Positions 1-7,610 of a stretch of DNA of 45,675 nt are shown in pieces; positions within the stretch are counted from its first letter, which is position 1, and every line of letters starts with the position of its first letter. The notes beneath the pieces are model-generated. The model was given only the letters and a program-made list of their open reading frames with translations, was not told the DNA's origin and did not search any database. The DNA is taken from NCBI GenBank assembly GCA_964622895.1, contig CAZUSB010000001.1, positions 1-45,675 of the forward strand, given 5' to 3'. A program made the translations under genes and the position numbers. The DNA is from JAGOZV01 sp964622895. GTDB lineage: Bacteria > Patescibacteriota > Saccharimonadia > Saccharimonadales > Saccharimonadaceae.

Positions 1-830
1 CTGTTCAAGTTATTAAATACAAAAATGCTTATGCTTCAATTCAAAAAGGAGAGCCAACTATTAGTTATAGAGGCAAAACACTTGGCCAGTTTGATGCAGT
101 TATTCCAAGAATTTCTTCTAATATGACAAGATACGGAACGGCAATTGTTCGTCAAATGGAGATGCAAGGGATGTATGTTGTGTCTAGCTCTATAGCGATT
201 AACCGTACTCGTGACAAATTGCGAAGTATGCAGTTGTTGTCAAAAGCTGGCGTTGCTATTCCAAAAACTGTTTTTAGCCGAAATACAGCCGACATTGATG
301 ATTTAATTGAGATGGTTGGTGGTGTGCCGGTTATTATTAAGCTTGCAAGGGGCACCCATGGCAATGGTGTAGTGCTGGCGGAAAGTAAGCGCATGGCAAG
401 ATCTGCGCTTCAGGCTTTGTATCTACATAACGAAGATGGTACAAATATTTTGATTCAGGAATTTATTAAAGAATCTGCCGGAACTGATATTCGTGCTTTT
501 GTGGTTGGTTCTAGAGTGGTTGCGAGTATGAAGCGCCAATCTTTAGATGATGATTTTAGATCTAATTTGCATAAAGGTGGTGCCGGCAAGGCTATCAAGC
601 TAACGCCTGAAGAGCGCAAAATGGCTGTTCGTGCCGCCAAAGCTATGGGTTTACCGATTGCTGGTGTAGATTTAATGCGTAGCGCGCGAGGCCCACTGGT
701 ACTGGAAGTTAATGCTAGTCCAGGTTTTGGAATTGAAAAAGTGACAGGCCATGATGTGGCTACGGCTATTATTGAGTACGTAGAGCTTAACGCAAAACGA
801 CCCCAGCGTAAAGATAGGGTCGGAGCCTAG
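1..830 (+). CDS. rimK: RimK-family ATP-grasp glutamate ligase (5' partial)
   Basis: ATP-dependent ligase of the RimK type, which adds glutamate to a C-terminal carboxylate (ribosomal protein S6 in E. coli). The true substrate here is unknown. The reading frame is open from base 3 without a start codon, so the N-terminus lies upstream of the window; the ATG at 123 is internal, because the residues before it (FDAVIPRISS) are already family sequence. Visible family motifs are MTRYGTAIVRQMEMQG, RDKLRSMQLL, DMRAFVV-like IRAFVVGSRVVASM, FRSNLHKGGAG and the metal/ATP motif LEVNASPGFGIE. The C-terminus is complete and ends in a short basic tail. It is followed at a distance by a gene with its own promoter, so it probably ends its own unit. 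Family assignment is firm; function in protein modification is inferred from the family. Confidence 0.93.
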   Translation, partial: VQVIKYKNAYASIQKGEPTISYRGKTLGQFDAVIPRISSNMTRYGTAIVRQMEMQGMYVVSSSIAINRTRDKLRSMQLLSKAGVAIPKTVFSRNTADIDDLIEMVGGVPVIIKLARGTHGNGVVLAESKRMARSALQALYLHNEDGTNILIQEFIKESAGTDIRAFVVGSRVVASMKRQSLDDDFRSNLHKGGAGKAIKLTPEERKMAVRAAKAMGLPIAGVDLMRSARGPLVLEVNASPGFGIEKVTGHDVATAIIEYVELNAKRPQRKDRVGA

Positions 831-867
831 AAGGTATCTGATTGGGTGGTAGTGACACTGCTCATGC

Positions 868-873
868 TATAAT
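868..873 (+). promoter_or_regulatory. Extended -10 box, predicted leaderless start at 880
   Basis: TATAAT preceded by TG-C (extended -10). Exactly six bases separate it from the ATG at 880, so the predicted transcription start falls on the start codon. No Shine-Dalgarno site is present. Confidence 0.6.
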
Positions 874-879
874 TAATCT

Positions 880-1356
880 ATGATACAACTTGGTATGGCT
901 ATGGTTGTGGTGGCGACTTTATTGTTTGTCGTGGCTTTTATCTCAAAGCGCCGTTTTGGCTTGCTGGGCATGGCGTTGGCGTCTGGATCAGTCTTGAGTG
1001 GGCTGTGGGCACAATATGCAGGAGAAATTACCTCATTTCTAGGCGTGGAGCGAGCGTCATCAAACGAGGCGATGATCGGGGTGATTTTGATAATACTGCC
1101 AGCTATGATTACTCTGTTGCATGGCTATACTTATAAGACTTTGCTCGGACGTATTTTGGGTGCTTTGTCGTTTGCGATTCTGGCTGTAGCGTTTTTAAGC
1201 GAGCCGATGGGGTATGCGTTTGTCAATACTGGCTCTGCGGGTGAAATGGTGGCGATTTTTGACCAGTATCGTCATTGGATTGTTGGTGGCGGTATAATTA
1301 TTGCGGTATTTGACCTATTGTTCAGTAAACCGAATTTATTTCCTAAAAAACGGTGA
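880..1356 (+). CDS. Small multi-pass membrane protein, unknown function
   Basis: A 158-residue protein I do not recognise. It has about five hydrophobic segments: residues 4-20, 26-45, 64-84, 89-108 and 134-150. A short basic loop (SKRRFG) follows the first segment and the C-terminus is basic (PKKR), as expected for a cytoplasmic tail. There are no catalytic motifs or cysteine clusters. The ATG at 880 is supported by a -10 box six bases upstream, which predicts a leaderless message. It is monocistronic: rimK ends 49 bases before it and a tRNA promoter begins directly after its stop codon. Confidence 0.7.
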   Translation: MIQLGMAMVVVATLLFVVAFISKRRFGLLGMALASGSVLSGLWAQYAGEITSFLGVERASSNEAMIGVILIILPAMITLLHGYTYKTLLGRILGALSFAILAVAFLSEPMGYAFVNTGSAGEMVAIFDQYRHWIVGGGIIIAVFDLLFSKPNLFPKKR

Positions 1357-1386
1357 TTGACAAAAGGGGGTATTTAGTGATAAATT
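1357..1386 (+). promoter_or_regulatory. Promoter of tRNA-Lys
   Basis: TTGACA at 1357-1362 and a weak -10 TAAATT at 1381-1386 (18-base spacer), directly behind the stop codon of the membrane protein gene. The predicted start at about 1393 is just ahead of the tRNA. Confidence 0.5.
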
Positions 1387-1397
1387 AAGAAAGTTAT

Positions 1398-1474
1398 GGG
1401 ATCGTAGCTCAGGTGGTTAGAGCACCTGCCTTTTAAGCAGGGTGTCGTGGGTTCAAGTCCCACCGATCCCTCCA
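1398..1474 (+). tRNA. tRNA-Lys (UUU)
   Basis: Full cloverleaf of 77 bases. The acceptor GGGATCG pairs with CGATCCC and the anticodon stem CCTGC/GCAGG encloses loop CTTTTAA with anticodon TTT. The T-arm contains GTTCAAGTC. The CCA end is encoded (1472-1474). Confidence 0.95.
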
Positions 1475-1483
1475 TAATATCTT

Positions 1484-1510
1484 AGACGCTTCATTATGAA
1501 GGGTCTTTTT
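1484..1510 (+). terminator. Rho-independent terminator after tRNA-Lys
   Basis: AGAC-G-CTTC pairs with GAAG-G-GTCT around the loop ATTAT, with a single G-G internal mismatch, and is followed by a run of T. It ends the tRNA-Lys transcript. Confidence 0.75.
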
Positions 1511-1547
1511 ATTTGTCAGTATACTTAAAATTAGCTTAAAATTATGG

Positions 1548-1553
1548 TAAACT
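1548..1553 (+). promoter_or_regulatory. Extended -10 box of comEC
   Basis: TG-G-TAAACT, with six bases between the hexamer and the GTG start codon at 1560. It fits the leaderless pattern seen elsewhere in the window. The hexamer is weaker than the others. Confidence 0.4.
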
Positions 1554-1559
1554 GATAGG

Positions 1560-3008
1560 GTGAGACGTTTCTTTTGGCGGCCGATACATGTTTCATGGCG
1601 AATTACCGTTTTTTGTATATTTTTTGTTATTGGGGTGATAATTGCCCGTTTTTGGAGTTTTGAAAATGGGTATTTATTCATTATTCTAGGCGGTGCGCTG
1701 TTTCTTGTTGGAATTACACTGCCTTTTAGGTGGGTTTTTATAGTGATGGCGATTTCGGGTGTGGTTTTAGGGGTCGTACGAGGAAGTTATTTGATGGCGC
1801 CACTAGTTTATTTTCAGGAGAATTTCAATTCATATGTGGAGATTGTCGGGGTGGTTGCTGACGACCCAGAGCTTTCAAAAGACGGCCGTATGCGTTTAAA
1901 AATTGATACTAAAAAGTTAAATACGCAATCGGTGCAAGGTTTGGTGTGGGTAGAACTGGCAAAAACAGTTAATACTAGACGAGGCGATGAATTGACTATT
2001 ACGGGAGTCTTGCAAGAGGGTTTTGGTAATTTCTCGGCGATGATAAAAAAGGGCATTGTTAAATCTGCCGTTAGACCGACCCCTGGTGATATTCCGTTGA
2101 CTGTTCGTGACTGGTTCGCCAGTAAGATTCGTCTCAGTATTACTGAGCCCCAGGCTAGTCTCGGAATTGGCTATCTAGTCGGTCAAAAAAGCGCCCTGCC
2201 GGGTGATTTATATACGGCCATGCAAATTGCCGGATTGACACATGTTATTGTGGCTAGTGGCTATAATTTGACGATTTTAGTGCGTTTTGCTCGACGATTA
2301 TTTCAAAAAGTATCAAAATTCACCTCAACCGCTGTCGCCATAATGATGATTACGAGTTTTGTCGCTGTCACTGGAATTAGTCCAAGTATGAGCCGAGCAG
2401 GATTAGTGGCACTACTCAGTCTAATGGCATGGTATTATGGACGCAAATTTCATCCGGTGGTGTTGATAATTTTTGTCGCAGCGGTCACAGTAGCGTGGAA
2501 TCCGTCGTATGTCTGGGGTGATATCGGTTGGATGTTGTCATTTTCTTCGTTTGTTGGTGTGATTATCTTGGCGCCACTTTTGCATAGATATTTATTTGGT
2601 GACAAGGAGCCGGGCGCAATTCGACAGGTTCTCGGCGAAACTTTCTCCGCGCAGCTCATCACATTACCTGTGATATTATTGGCGTTTGGAAAATTATCTA
2701 CAGTCTCGTTGGTCGCCAATCTATTGATTTTGCCGTTTATACCACTTGCGATGCTGCTGACATTTATTGGAGGGCTCAGTGCTATATTTATGCCGTCAGT
2801 GGCGCCTATCGTTGGATTACCTGCAAACTGGTTGCTCGGCTATATGATAGAGGTTGCTATGAGGTTAGCAGAGCCTGATTGGGCACAAATAGATTTGGTG
2901 TTAAGCGTGTCTGGTGTCTTGGCAGTAGTTACGGGACTGAGTTTATTGATAATCTACTTGTCGCGACGCACTGCTTATGATTTACGAGAGTCAAATATTA
3001 TCGTATAA
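1560..3008 (+). CDS. comEC: ComEC/Rec2-family DNA uptake channel protein
   Basis: Integral membrane protein that in naturally competent bacteria moves single-stranded DNA across the cytoplasmic membrane. It has 482 residues. Two or three N-terminal membrane segments (residues 14-70) are followed by an extracytoplasmic OB-fold-like region (about 80-180, DUF4131 type) and the competence domain (about 200-460). That domain carries the family signatures GLTHVIVASGYNL, SPSMSRAG and GDIGWMLSF. The C-terminal metallo-beta-lactamase-like domain of long ComEC proteins is absent; the protein ends after the last membrane helices. Start is GTG at 1560, supported by the -10 box six bases upstream. It lies beside ruvCAB, recA and a pilus operon, consistent with DNA uptake. 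Confidence 0.92.
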   Translation: MRRFFWRPIHVSWRITVFCIFFVIGVIIARFWSFENGYLFIILGGALFLVGITLPFRWVFIVMAISGVVLGVVRGSYLMAPLVYFQENFNSYVEIVGVVADDPELSKDGRMRLKIDTKKLNTQSVQGLVWVELAKTVNTRRGDELTITGVLQEGFGNFSAMIKKGIVKSAVRPTPGDIPLTVRDWFASKIRLSITEPQASLGIGYLVGQKSALPGDLYTAMQIAGLTHVIVASGYNLTILVRFARRLFQKVSKFTSTAVAIMMITSFVAVTGISPSMSRAGLVALLSLMAWYYGRKFHPVVLIIFVAAVTVAWNPSYVWGDIGWMLSFSSFVGVIILAPLLHRYLFGDKEPGAIRQVLGETFSAQLITLPVILLAFGKLSTVSLVANLLILPFIPLAMLLTFIGGLSAIFMPSVAPIVGLPANWLLGYMIEVAMRLAEPDWAQIDLVLSVSGVLAVVTGLSLLIIYLSRRTAYDLRESNIIV

Positions 3009-3009
3009 T
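3004..3009 (+). promoter_or_regulatory. -10 box of yebC
   Basis: TATAAT overlaps the TAA stop codon of comEC (3006-3008). The message would start near 3016 and carry a leader of about 38 bases with an ACGGAGA Shine-Dalgarno site before the ATG at 3054. Confidence 0.5.
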
Positions 3010-3053
3010 AGGTATTAATAAAATATATTTATTACAAAATTACGGAGAAAAAT

Positions 3054-3767
3054 ATGTCAGGACATAGTAAGTGGTCAAAAATCAAGCGTGATAAAGGGGC
3101 GAATGATGCCAAAAGAGGGGCAGTTTTTACAAAATTAGGCAATCAAATTGCGATTGCGGCACGTGGTGGAACTGACCCGGAGTTAAACTCTGCGTTAGCT
3201 ATGATTATTGAAAAAGCTCGTAGTGCCAATATGCCTGTGGCAAATATACAAAGGGCAATAGATAGGGTGGCTGATAAAAATTCTGCAGATCTACTGGAAA
3301 TCACCTATGAGGGTTATGGACCCGGTGGTGTAGGTCTGATTATTGAAACAGCGACCGATAATCGCAATCGGACACTACCAGAGGTTAAAACCGCTCTAGC
3401 TAAAAACGGAGGGTCTATAGCCGATGCCGGTAGTGTCTCGTTCCAATTTGACAGAAAAGGTGTTATTCGGGTGCAGGCTACCGGGGAAGATGCGCTTTTG
3501 GCGGTACTGGACGCGGGTGCAGAAGACGCCGTAGAAGAAGAGGGCGAGATAGTTGTTTACACTGAATTGAAGGAACTGGCAAGTGTCCGAAACAAAATCG
3601 CCAAAGAGGGCATAAAGATAACAGAAGCTGAGCTAGAATATGTGCCAAAAACGACAGTTTTGGTGGAATCAGACGAGGTTGGTGAGAAACTGGGGCGTGT
3701 TTTGGAAGCTCTAGACGACCTAGACGACGTGGTAAATGTCTACACAAACGCCGAATCAACAGACTAA
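3054..3767 (+). CDS. yebC: YebC/PmpR family protein
   Basis: Member of the YebC/PmpR family (237 residues, normal length). Members act as transcriptional regulators or, in several bacteria, as factors that help ribosomes through difficult stretches such as proline runs. The N-terminus MSGHSKWSKIK is the family signature. Further hallmarks are IQRAIDR, YEGYGPGGVG, ETATDNRNRT and the GGSIADAGSVSFQF block. The ATG at 3054 has a good Shine-Dalgarno site (GGAG) eight bases upstream. Location next to the Holliday-junction genes is common for this family. No DNA-binding specificity can be read from the sequence. Confidence 0.95.
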   Translation: MSGHSKWSKIKRDKGANDAKRGAVFTKLGNQIAIAARGGTDPELNSALAMIIEKARSANMPVANIQRAIDRVADKNSADLLEITYEGYGPGGVGLIIETATDNRNRTLPEVKTALAKNGGSIADAGSVSFQFDRKGVIRVQATGEDALLAVLDAGAEDAVEEEGEIVVYTELKELASVRNKIAKEGIKITEAELEYVPKTTVLVESDEVGEKLGRVLEALDDLDDVVNVYTNAESTD

Positions 3768-3801
3768 ATAGCACAAAACTTAAAGAAACCTTAAAAATAG
3801 C

Positions 3802-3830
3802 TTGCATTTATATTAATGTGGGTGTATTAT
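3802..3830 (+). promoter_or_regulatory. Promoter of the lamin-tail protein gene; decides its start codon
   Basis: TTGCAT (3802-3807), 17-base spacer, TATTAT (3825-3830). The -10 is six bases before the ATG at 3837. The upstream in-frame ATG at 3816 lies inside the spacer and cannot be the start from this promoter. Confidence 0.65.
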
Positions 3831-3836
3831 GTATAT

Positions 3837-5432
3837 ATGCGTAGATTGTTGCACAGAGCTAAATTGCTGATTATCTTGTTGATTGCTCTCGGACCTGGCA
3901 ATACTCCCATGGCTTTGGCGACTGATACGCAAGTACTATTGAGTCAAGTGCAAGTGCGAAAAATTTCTGCCAACGACCGACTTTCGCGCTTGCACGAGGC
4001 AATAGTTATCAAAAATGATTCAGAGGATGATGTTGATATTACAAATTGGTGCGTTTATTATGCGAGTGTAGCTGTAGATTTTGCAGATGGTACTAAGCGA
4101 AAAATAGGCTGTTTTATACCAAAAGATAGTGGTGAGAAGATTTTCTTAAAAGGAGAGGGGTTGGTACGATTCGGATCATTCGATAATGATTTTTACGATC
4201 CGACAGTCTTTTATTCGCCTTCATTTAGTCAGGGACTGGGTAACGAAAAAGGTAAATTGTTATTGCTGAATGGTTCGGAGGAGAAAGATAGAGTAGAGTG
4301 GGGCGTTCACCCTGGAGCTTTCAAGTTGGCTGGTGAGGCTGTTTTTGGTCGCAAACTCAATGAAGCGGGACTGTTAGTGTATTCGGGTCTGTCACAAGAT
4401 GATTTTGAAATAATTACCGAGGTAGACCTCACAACTGTTACGGGAACCTATAAGAAACAAGATGCATGTCTAGGCATTGAGGGTTTTCAAGATGAGGGAG
4501 ATCCGTGCATAGTCAAAGAAGAGGAGACGCCTACAGAAGAACAGCCGAAACTAATTGTACCTACCGAACTCAAACATACGATACAAATCTCTGAGTTCTT
4601 GGCTAATCCAAAAGGGAGTGACGCCGGTAATGAGTTTATTGAAATATATAATTATGGGGAGGACGAGATTTCTTTGGCGCGCTATAGCATCGCGATAGAA
4701 GGGTCTACCGCAGCTACTAAAAAAGTCTATAAGCTGCCCGATATATTGATACGGTCGGGTGAGTATATTGCTATATATAATACTAACGAACAAAATTTTG
4801 CGTTGAATAATACAGCAGGAAAAATCAGCTTAATGTACGGTGAGGCGTTGGTCGATGAAGCTAGTTATACCAGCACAAAAGAGGGATATAGCTGGTCGCT
4901 TATAGGTGATGATTTTAGTTTAAGTTTGCCATCGCCAAATAGCCAAAATAGGCTAACAGATGCGATAGAAGCTATGAGTAAAACGCTACTGCAGGGGTCT
5001 ACTATGCCGAAACCATGTGCAGAAGGACAAGAGCGTAATCCTGCTACCGGACGTTGTCGCAAAATAGCCACGGTTGCTGAGTCTGCACCATGCAAGGTGG
5101 GACAAGAACGAAATCCAGCCACTGGTAGGTGTAGAAATATAGCGCAAGCAAAAGTTCCTGCACCATGCAAGCCCGGACAAGAGCGCAACCCGACCACTAA
5201 TCGTTGCCGTAATATCAAACGCACCACCCCAGAAAAAGTAACAGACGGAGTAAAGGTTATTGAAGTGCCGGAGTCTGGTACTAAATGGATTTGGCTAGCT
5301 GCCGGAATTGCGATGGCTGGGGTTTTGACCTATATAATTTGGGAGTGGCGAAAAGAAATTGGCTCATTTATCAAGGGCTTACGCATAAAGAAAAAGGGTA
5401 AATCTCTGAAATCGCCAAAGGATGACCTATAA
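3837..5432 (+). CDS. Secreted, membrane-anchored lamin-tail-domain protein with Cys repeats
   Basis: Surface protein of 531 residues from the ATG at 3837 (a longer frame begins at 3816, inside the promoter). Order: a signal peptide (about 1-29, basic then hydrophobic, ending near MALA); a first lamin-tail-like beta domain (about 35-160); a second, clearer one (about 250-375, with ISEFLANPKGSDAGNEFIEI); three 25-residue repeats with C-x12-C (first Cys at 394, 419, 444); a transmembrane helix (about 478-498); and a basic cytoplasmic tail. Lamin-tail domains in bacteria occur on exported proteins and are thought to bind ligands or surfaces; no enzymatic residues are visible. It separates yebC from ruvC. 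The -10 box of ruvC overlaps its stop codon. Function unknown; an adhesion or surface role is inference. Confidence 0.8.
   Translation: MRRLLHRAKLLIILLIALGPGNTPMALATDTQVLLSQVQVRKISANDRLSRLHEAIVIKNDSEDDVDITNWCVYYASVAVDFADGTKRKIGCFIPKDSGEKIFLKGEGLVRFGSFDNDFYDPTVFYSPSFSQGLGNEKGKLLLLNGSEEKDRVEWGVHPGAFKLAGEAVFGRKLNEAGLLVYSGLSQDDFEIITEVDLTTVTGTYKKQDACLGIEGFQDEGDPCIVKEEETPTEEQPKLIVPTELKHTIQISEFLANPKGSDAGNEFIEIYNYGEDEISLARYSIAIEGSTAATKKVYKLPDILIRSGEYIAIYNTNEQNFALNNTAGKISLMYGEALVDEASYTSTKEGYSWSLIGDDFSLSLPSPNSQNRLTDAIEAMSKTLLQGSTMPKPCAEGQERNPATGRCRKIATVAESAPCKVGQERNPATGRCRNIAQAKVPAPCKPGQERNPTTNRCRNIKRTTPEKVTDGVKVIEVPESGTKWIWLAAGIAMAGVLTYIIWEWRKEIGSFIKGLRIKKKGKSLKSPKDDL
5013..5216 (+). repeat. Three in-frame 75-bp repeats encoding C-x12-C modules
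   Basis: Three copies of PCxxGQERNPxTxRCRxI with an exact 25-residue period. The Cys pairs are 394/407, 419/432 and 444/457 of the protein starting at 3837. The repeats sit just outside the membrane helix, where the pairs could form disulfides. Confidence 0.9.
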
Positions 5433-5433
5433 T
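5428..5433 (+). promoter_or_regulatory. Possible -10 box of ruvC
   Basis: TATAAT overlapping the TAA stop of the preceding gene, 11 bases before the ruvC ATG. A GGAG at 5434-5437 could serve as ribosome binding site on a longer read-through transcript. Confidence 0.4.
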
Positions 5434-5444
5434 GGAGACCAGAT

Positions 5445-5936
5445 ATGCGCATAATTGGAATAGACCCAGGTACAGGGATATTAGGCTTCGGAGTTATAGA
5501 TATACTATCGCCTGTTAAAGCGAGACTGGTAACAGCTGGTGTTATTACTACTGCTCCACATACTCCTTTGGAGGACAGACTATTAGAGATTTACGAAGGT
5601 CTGACAGAAATAATCCACGAAACGAACCCGGACAGTATGGCTATAGAAAAATTATTTTTTGCACAAAATGTCACTACGGCTATTAGTGTCTCACACGCCA
5701 GAGGGGTGGCGATGCTCACTGGTAGGCAGTCATCTCTATCTATTCATGAATACACTCCGCTTCAAATAAAACAAACCATGACAGGGTATGGGAGAGCTAG
5801 TAAAAAACAAATCCAGGAGATGGTTCGAATTCGCCTAGGGTTAAAAGAGGTACCCAAGCCTGACGATTGTGCAGATGCACTGGCTACTGCTATGACGCAC
5901 GCGTTAATGAGTCGCATAGATAAGCCACTGGGTTGA
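5445..5936 (+). CDS. ruvC: Holliday junction endonuclease RuvC
   Basis: Resolves Holliday junctions by symmetric cleavage as a dimer, guided by RuvAB. It has 163 residues, normal length. The fold starts with MRIIGIDPGTGILGFG, where Asp7 is the first metal ligand. The second acidic ligand lies in MAIEKLFFAQN, and the last pair in PKPDDCADALATA. The GYGRASKKQIQ segment matches the family DNA-binding region. It comes first in a ruvC-ruvA-ruvB cluster, but ruvA and ruvB each have their own -10 box. It ends in TGA, evidence for standard stop usage. Confidence 0.96.
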   Translation: MRIIGIDPGTGILGFGVIDILSPVKARLVTAGVITTAPHTPLEDRLLEIYEGLTEIIHETNPDSMAIEKLFFAQNVTTAISVSHARGVAMLTGRQSSLSIHEYTPLQIKQTMTGYGRASKKQIQEMVRIRLGLKEVPKPDDCADALATAMTHALMSRIDKPLG

Positions 5937-5960
5937 GGCGGTACGCAGGCAAATGAGTGT

Positions 5961-5966
5961 TATAAT
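5961..5966 (+). promoter_or_regulatory. Extended -10 box of ruvA, predicted leaderless
   Basis: TG-T-TATAAT with six bases to the ATG at 5973 and no ribosome binding site between them. Confidence 0.6.
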
Positions 5967-5972
5967 TAATAT

Positions 5973-6557
5973 ATGATAGCGCATGTTCTAGGGAATGTTT
6001 CTGAAAAGATGATCACCTCTGTGATTGTAGATGTTGGGGGTGTCGGCTATGAGATCAAGGTGCCACTAAACGACTATGAACGAGCTACACTAGATCAGCC
6101 GATAAAATATTACACCTATCATCACGTACGTGAGCAATCCCAGGAGCTATTCGGTTTTTCAAGTTTAGCTGGGAAAAAGTTGTTTGAATTATTAATAACG
6201 GTACAAGGTGTGGGGCCAAAAGCGGCGCTAGCAATTTTGAGTTTAGGTGACACAGAAACAGTCAGAAATGCCATTGCCAATGCTGATAGTAAATATATTA
6301 CGCAGGCCAGTGGTATAGGCAAAAAAACAGCCGAAAGAGTAGTGGTAGATTTGTCAGACAAGGTAGGATTACCAGCTGTAGTCGGTACGACAGAGGCATC
6401 GCAGGCAGAACTCAATATAAATGATGAGGCGTTAGATGCATTGGTTGCGCTAGGCTATACGTTAAATGATGCTTCATTGGCGTTAAGCGACATAGACAAC
6501 ACCTTACCGACAGCCCAAAGAGTGACGCTGGCTCTAAAAAAACGCAACTCAAGATAA
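5973..6557 (+). CDS. ruvA: Holliday junction branch migration protein RuvA
   Basis: Binds the four-way junction as a tetramer and loads the RuvB motors. It has 194 residues. Domain I is an OB fold (1-63, MIAHVLGNV and VGGVGYEI). Domain II has two helix-hairpin-helix motifs (LITVQGVGPKAALAIL and QASGIGKKTAERVVVDL), the classic junction-contacting segments. Domain III (about 148-194) is the small helical RuvB-binding domain (DEALDALVALGYTLNDA). The start at 5973 is set by the -10 box six bases upstream. Confidence 0.96.
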   Translation: MIAHVLGNVSEKMITSVIVDVGGVGYEIKVPLNDYERATLDQPIKYYTYHHVREQSQELFGFSSLAGKKLFELLITVQGVGPKAALAILSLGDTETVRNAIANADSKYITQASGIGKKTAERVVVDLSDKVGLPAVVGTTEASQAELNINDEALDALVALGYTLNDASLALSDIDNTLPTAQRVTLALKKRNSR

Positions 6558-6561
6558 GTGG

Positions 6562-6567
6562 TATAAT
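6562..6567 (+). promoter_or_regulatory. Extended -10 box of ruvB, predicted leaderless
   Basis: TG-G-TATAAT with six bases to the ATG at 6574. It sits in the 16-base ruvA-ruvB gap. Confidence 0.6.
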
Positions 6568-6573
6568 TAAGTT

Positions 6574-7608
6574 ATGGCGATTGAGAGGATTGTAGATCCT
6601 GGTATTCATCACGAAGACCCAGGAACAGAAGAGCAAATTTTTGAAGTGACCTTAAGGCCGGCGACTTTTGCTGAGTATGTTGGTCAATCACGGCTAAAAA
6701 AGAATCTCAAACTTTCTATTGACGCTTCAAAAAAACGCGGCGAACCGATAGACCATGTTTTACTATATGGGCCTCCTGGGTTAGGTAAAACTACAATGGC
6801 TTCTGTTATCGCAAATGAAACCGGGAAAAATATTCGCATCACGTCAGGCCCTGCAGTGGAAAAAGCGGCTGATTTAGCTAGCATTTTGACGTCTTTGACT
6901 GACGGAGACATTTTATTTATTGATGAAATTCATCGTCTAGGACGTAATGTAGAAGAAATTTTGTACAGTGCGATGGAGGATTTTAAACTTGATATTGTAA
7001 TTGGTAAGGGTCCAGGCGCACACAGTGTACGCTTAGATTTGCCGCATTTTACAATTATCGGAGCGACTACTCGCACCGGTTCATTGGCGGCGCCACTTCG
7101 CGACAGGTTTGGGCATATTCATCGCCTGGAGTTTTACTCGGTTGATGAAATCGGACAAATTATTAAACGAGCAGCCGGGATTTTTAATAGTCCGATAGAT
7201 GATGAGGCGATTGAGCTTTTGTCAACACGAGTACGCTTGACACCACGCATAGCCAATCGTTTATTGAAGAGAGTCAGGGATTACGCGGATGTCAATGGAG
7301 ATGGAACTATTGATCGTAAAACGACAACCAAAGCACTGGAATTATTAGAGATTGACAACAAGGGTCTAGACCCGGGTGACCGTAATCTTTTGGAGCAGAT
7401 ATTTGAAAATTATGGAGAAAATACTGTTGGATTGAATACCATATCGGCCTTAACTGGCGACGAAACAACAACGATTGAAGATTTTTATGAGCCGTATTTA
7501 TTACAGATCGGATTCATTGAGAGGACGCCAAGAGGTAGACGGCTAACTAAAAAGGGAATAAGTCATTTAAGAGAAACGATAGTCTTAAAAGATAATAAAG
7601 GAGTCTAG
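6574..7608 (+). CDS. ruvB: Holliday junction branch migration ATPase RuvB
   Basis: Hexameric AAA+ motor that drives branch migration with RuvA. It has 344 residues, full length. Visible are Walker A GPPGLGKTT, Walker B FIDEIHRL, sensor 1 GATTRTG, the arginine finger in PLRDRFG, and the sensor 2/winged-helix region ending in IGFIERTPRGRRLT. All catalytic positions are present. The ATG is preceded by its own -10 box six bases upstream. The next gene follows after two bases and uses a Shine-Dalgarno site inside the end of ruvB, so the two are co-transcribed. Confidence 0.97.
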   Translation: MAIERIVDPGIHHEDPGTEEQIFEVTLRPATFAEYVGQSRLKKNLKLSIDASKKRGEPIDHVLLYGPPGLGKTTMASVIANETGKNIRITSGPAVEKAADLASILTSLTDGDILFIDEIHRLGRNVEEILYSAMEDFKLDIVIGKGPGAHSVRLDLPHFTIIGATTRTGSLAAPLRDRFGHIHRLEFYSVDEIGQIIKRAAGIFNSPIDDEAIELLSTRVRLTPRIANRLLKRVRDYADVNGDGTIDRKTTTKALELLEIDNKGLDPGDRNLLEQIFENYGENTVGLNTISALTGDETTTIEDFYEPYLLQIGFIERTPRGRRLTKKGISHLRETIVLKDNKGV

Positions 7609-7610
7609 AG

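Noticed and set aside
1433..1681. Minus-strand frame of 82 codons ending in RWDLNPRHPA
   Set aside because: It reads through tRNA-Lys and its terminator; the ending is the usual false translation of a tRNA T-arm.
4865..5227. Minus-strand frame with internal repeats opposite the Cys modules
   Set aside because: Its repeats are only the complement of the 75-bp repeats of the lamin-tail gene.
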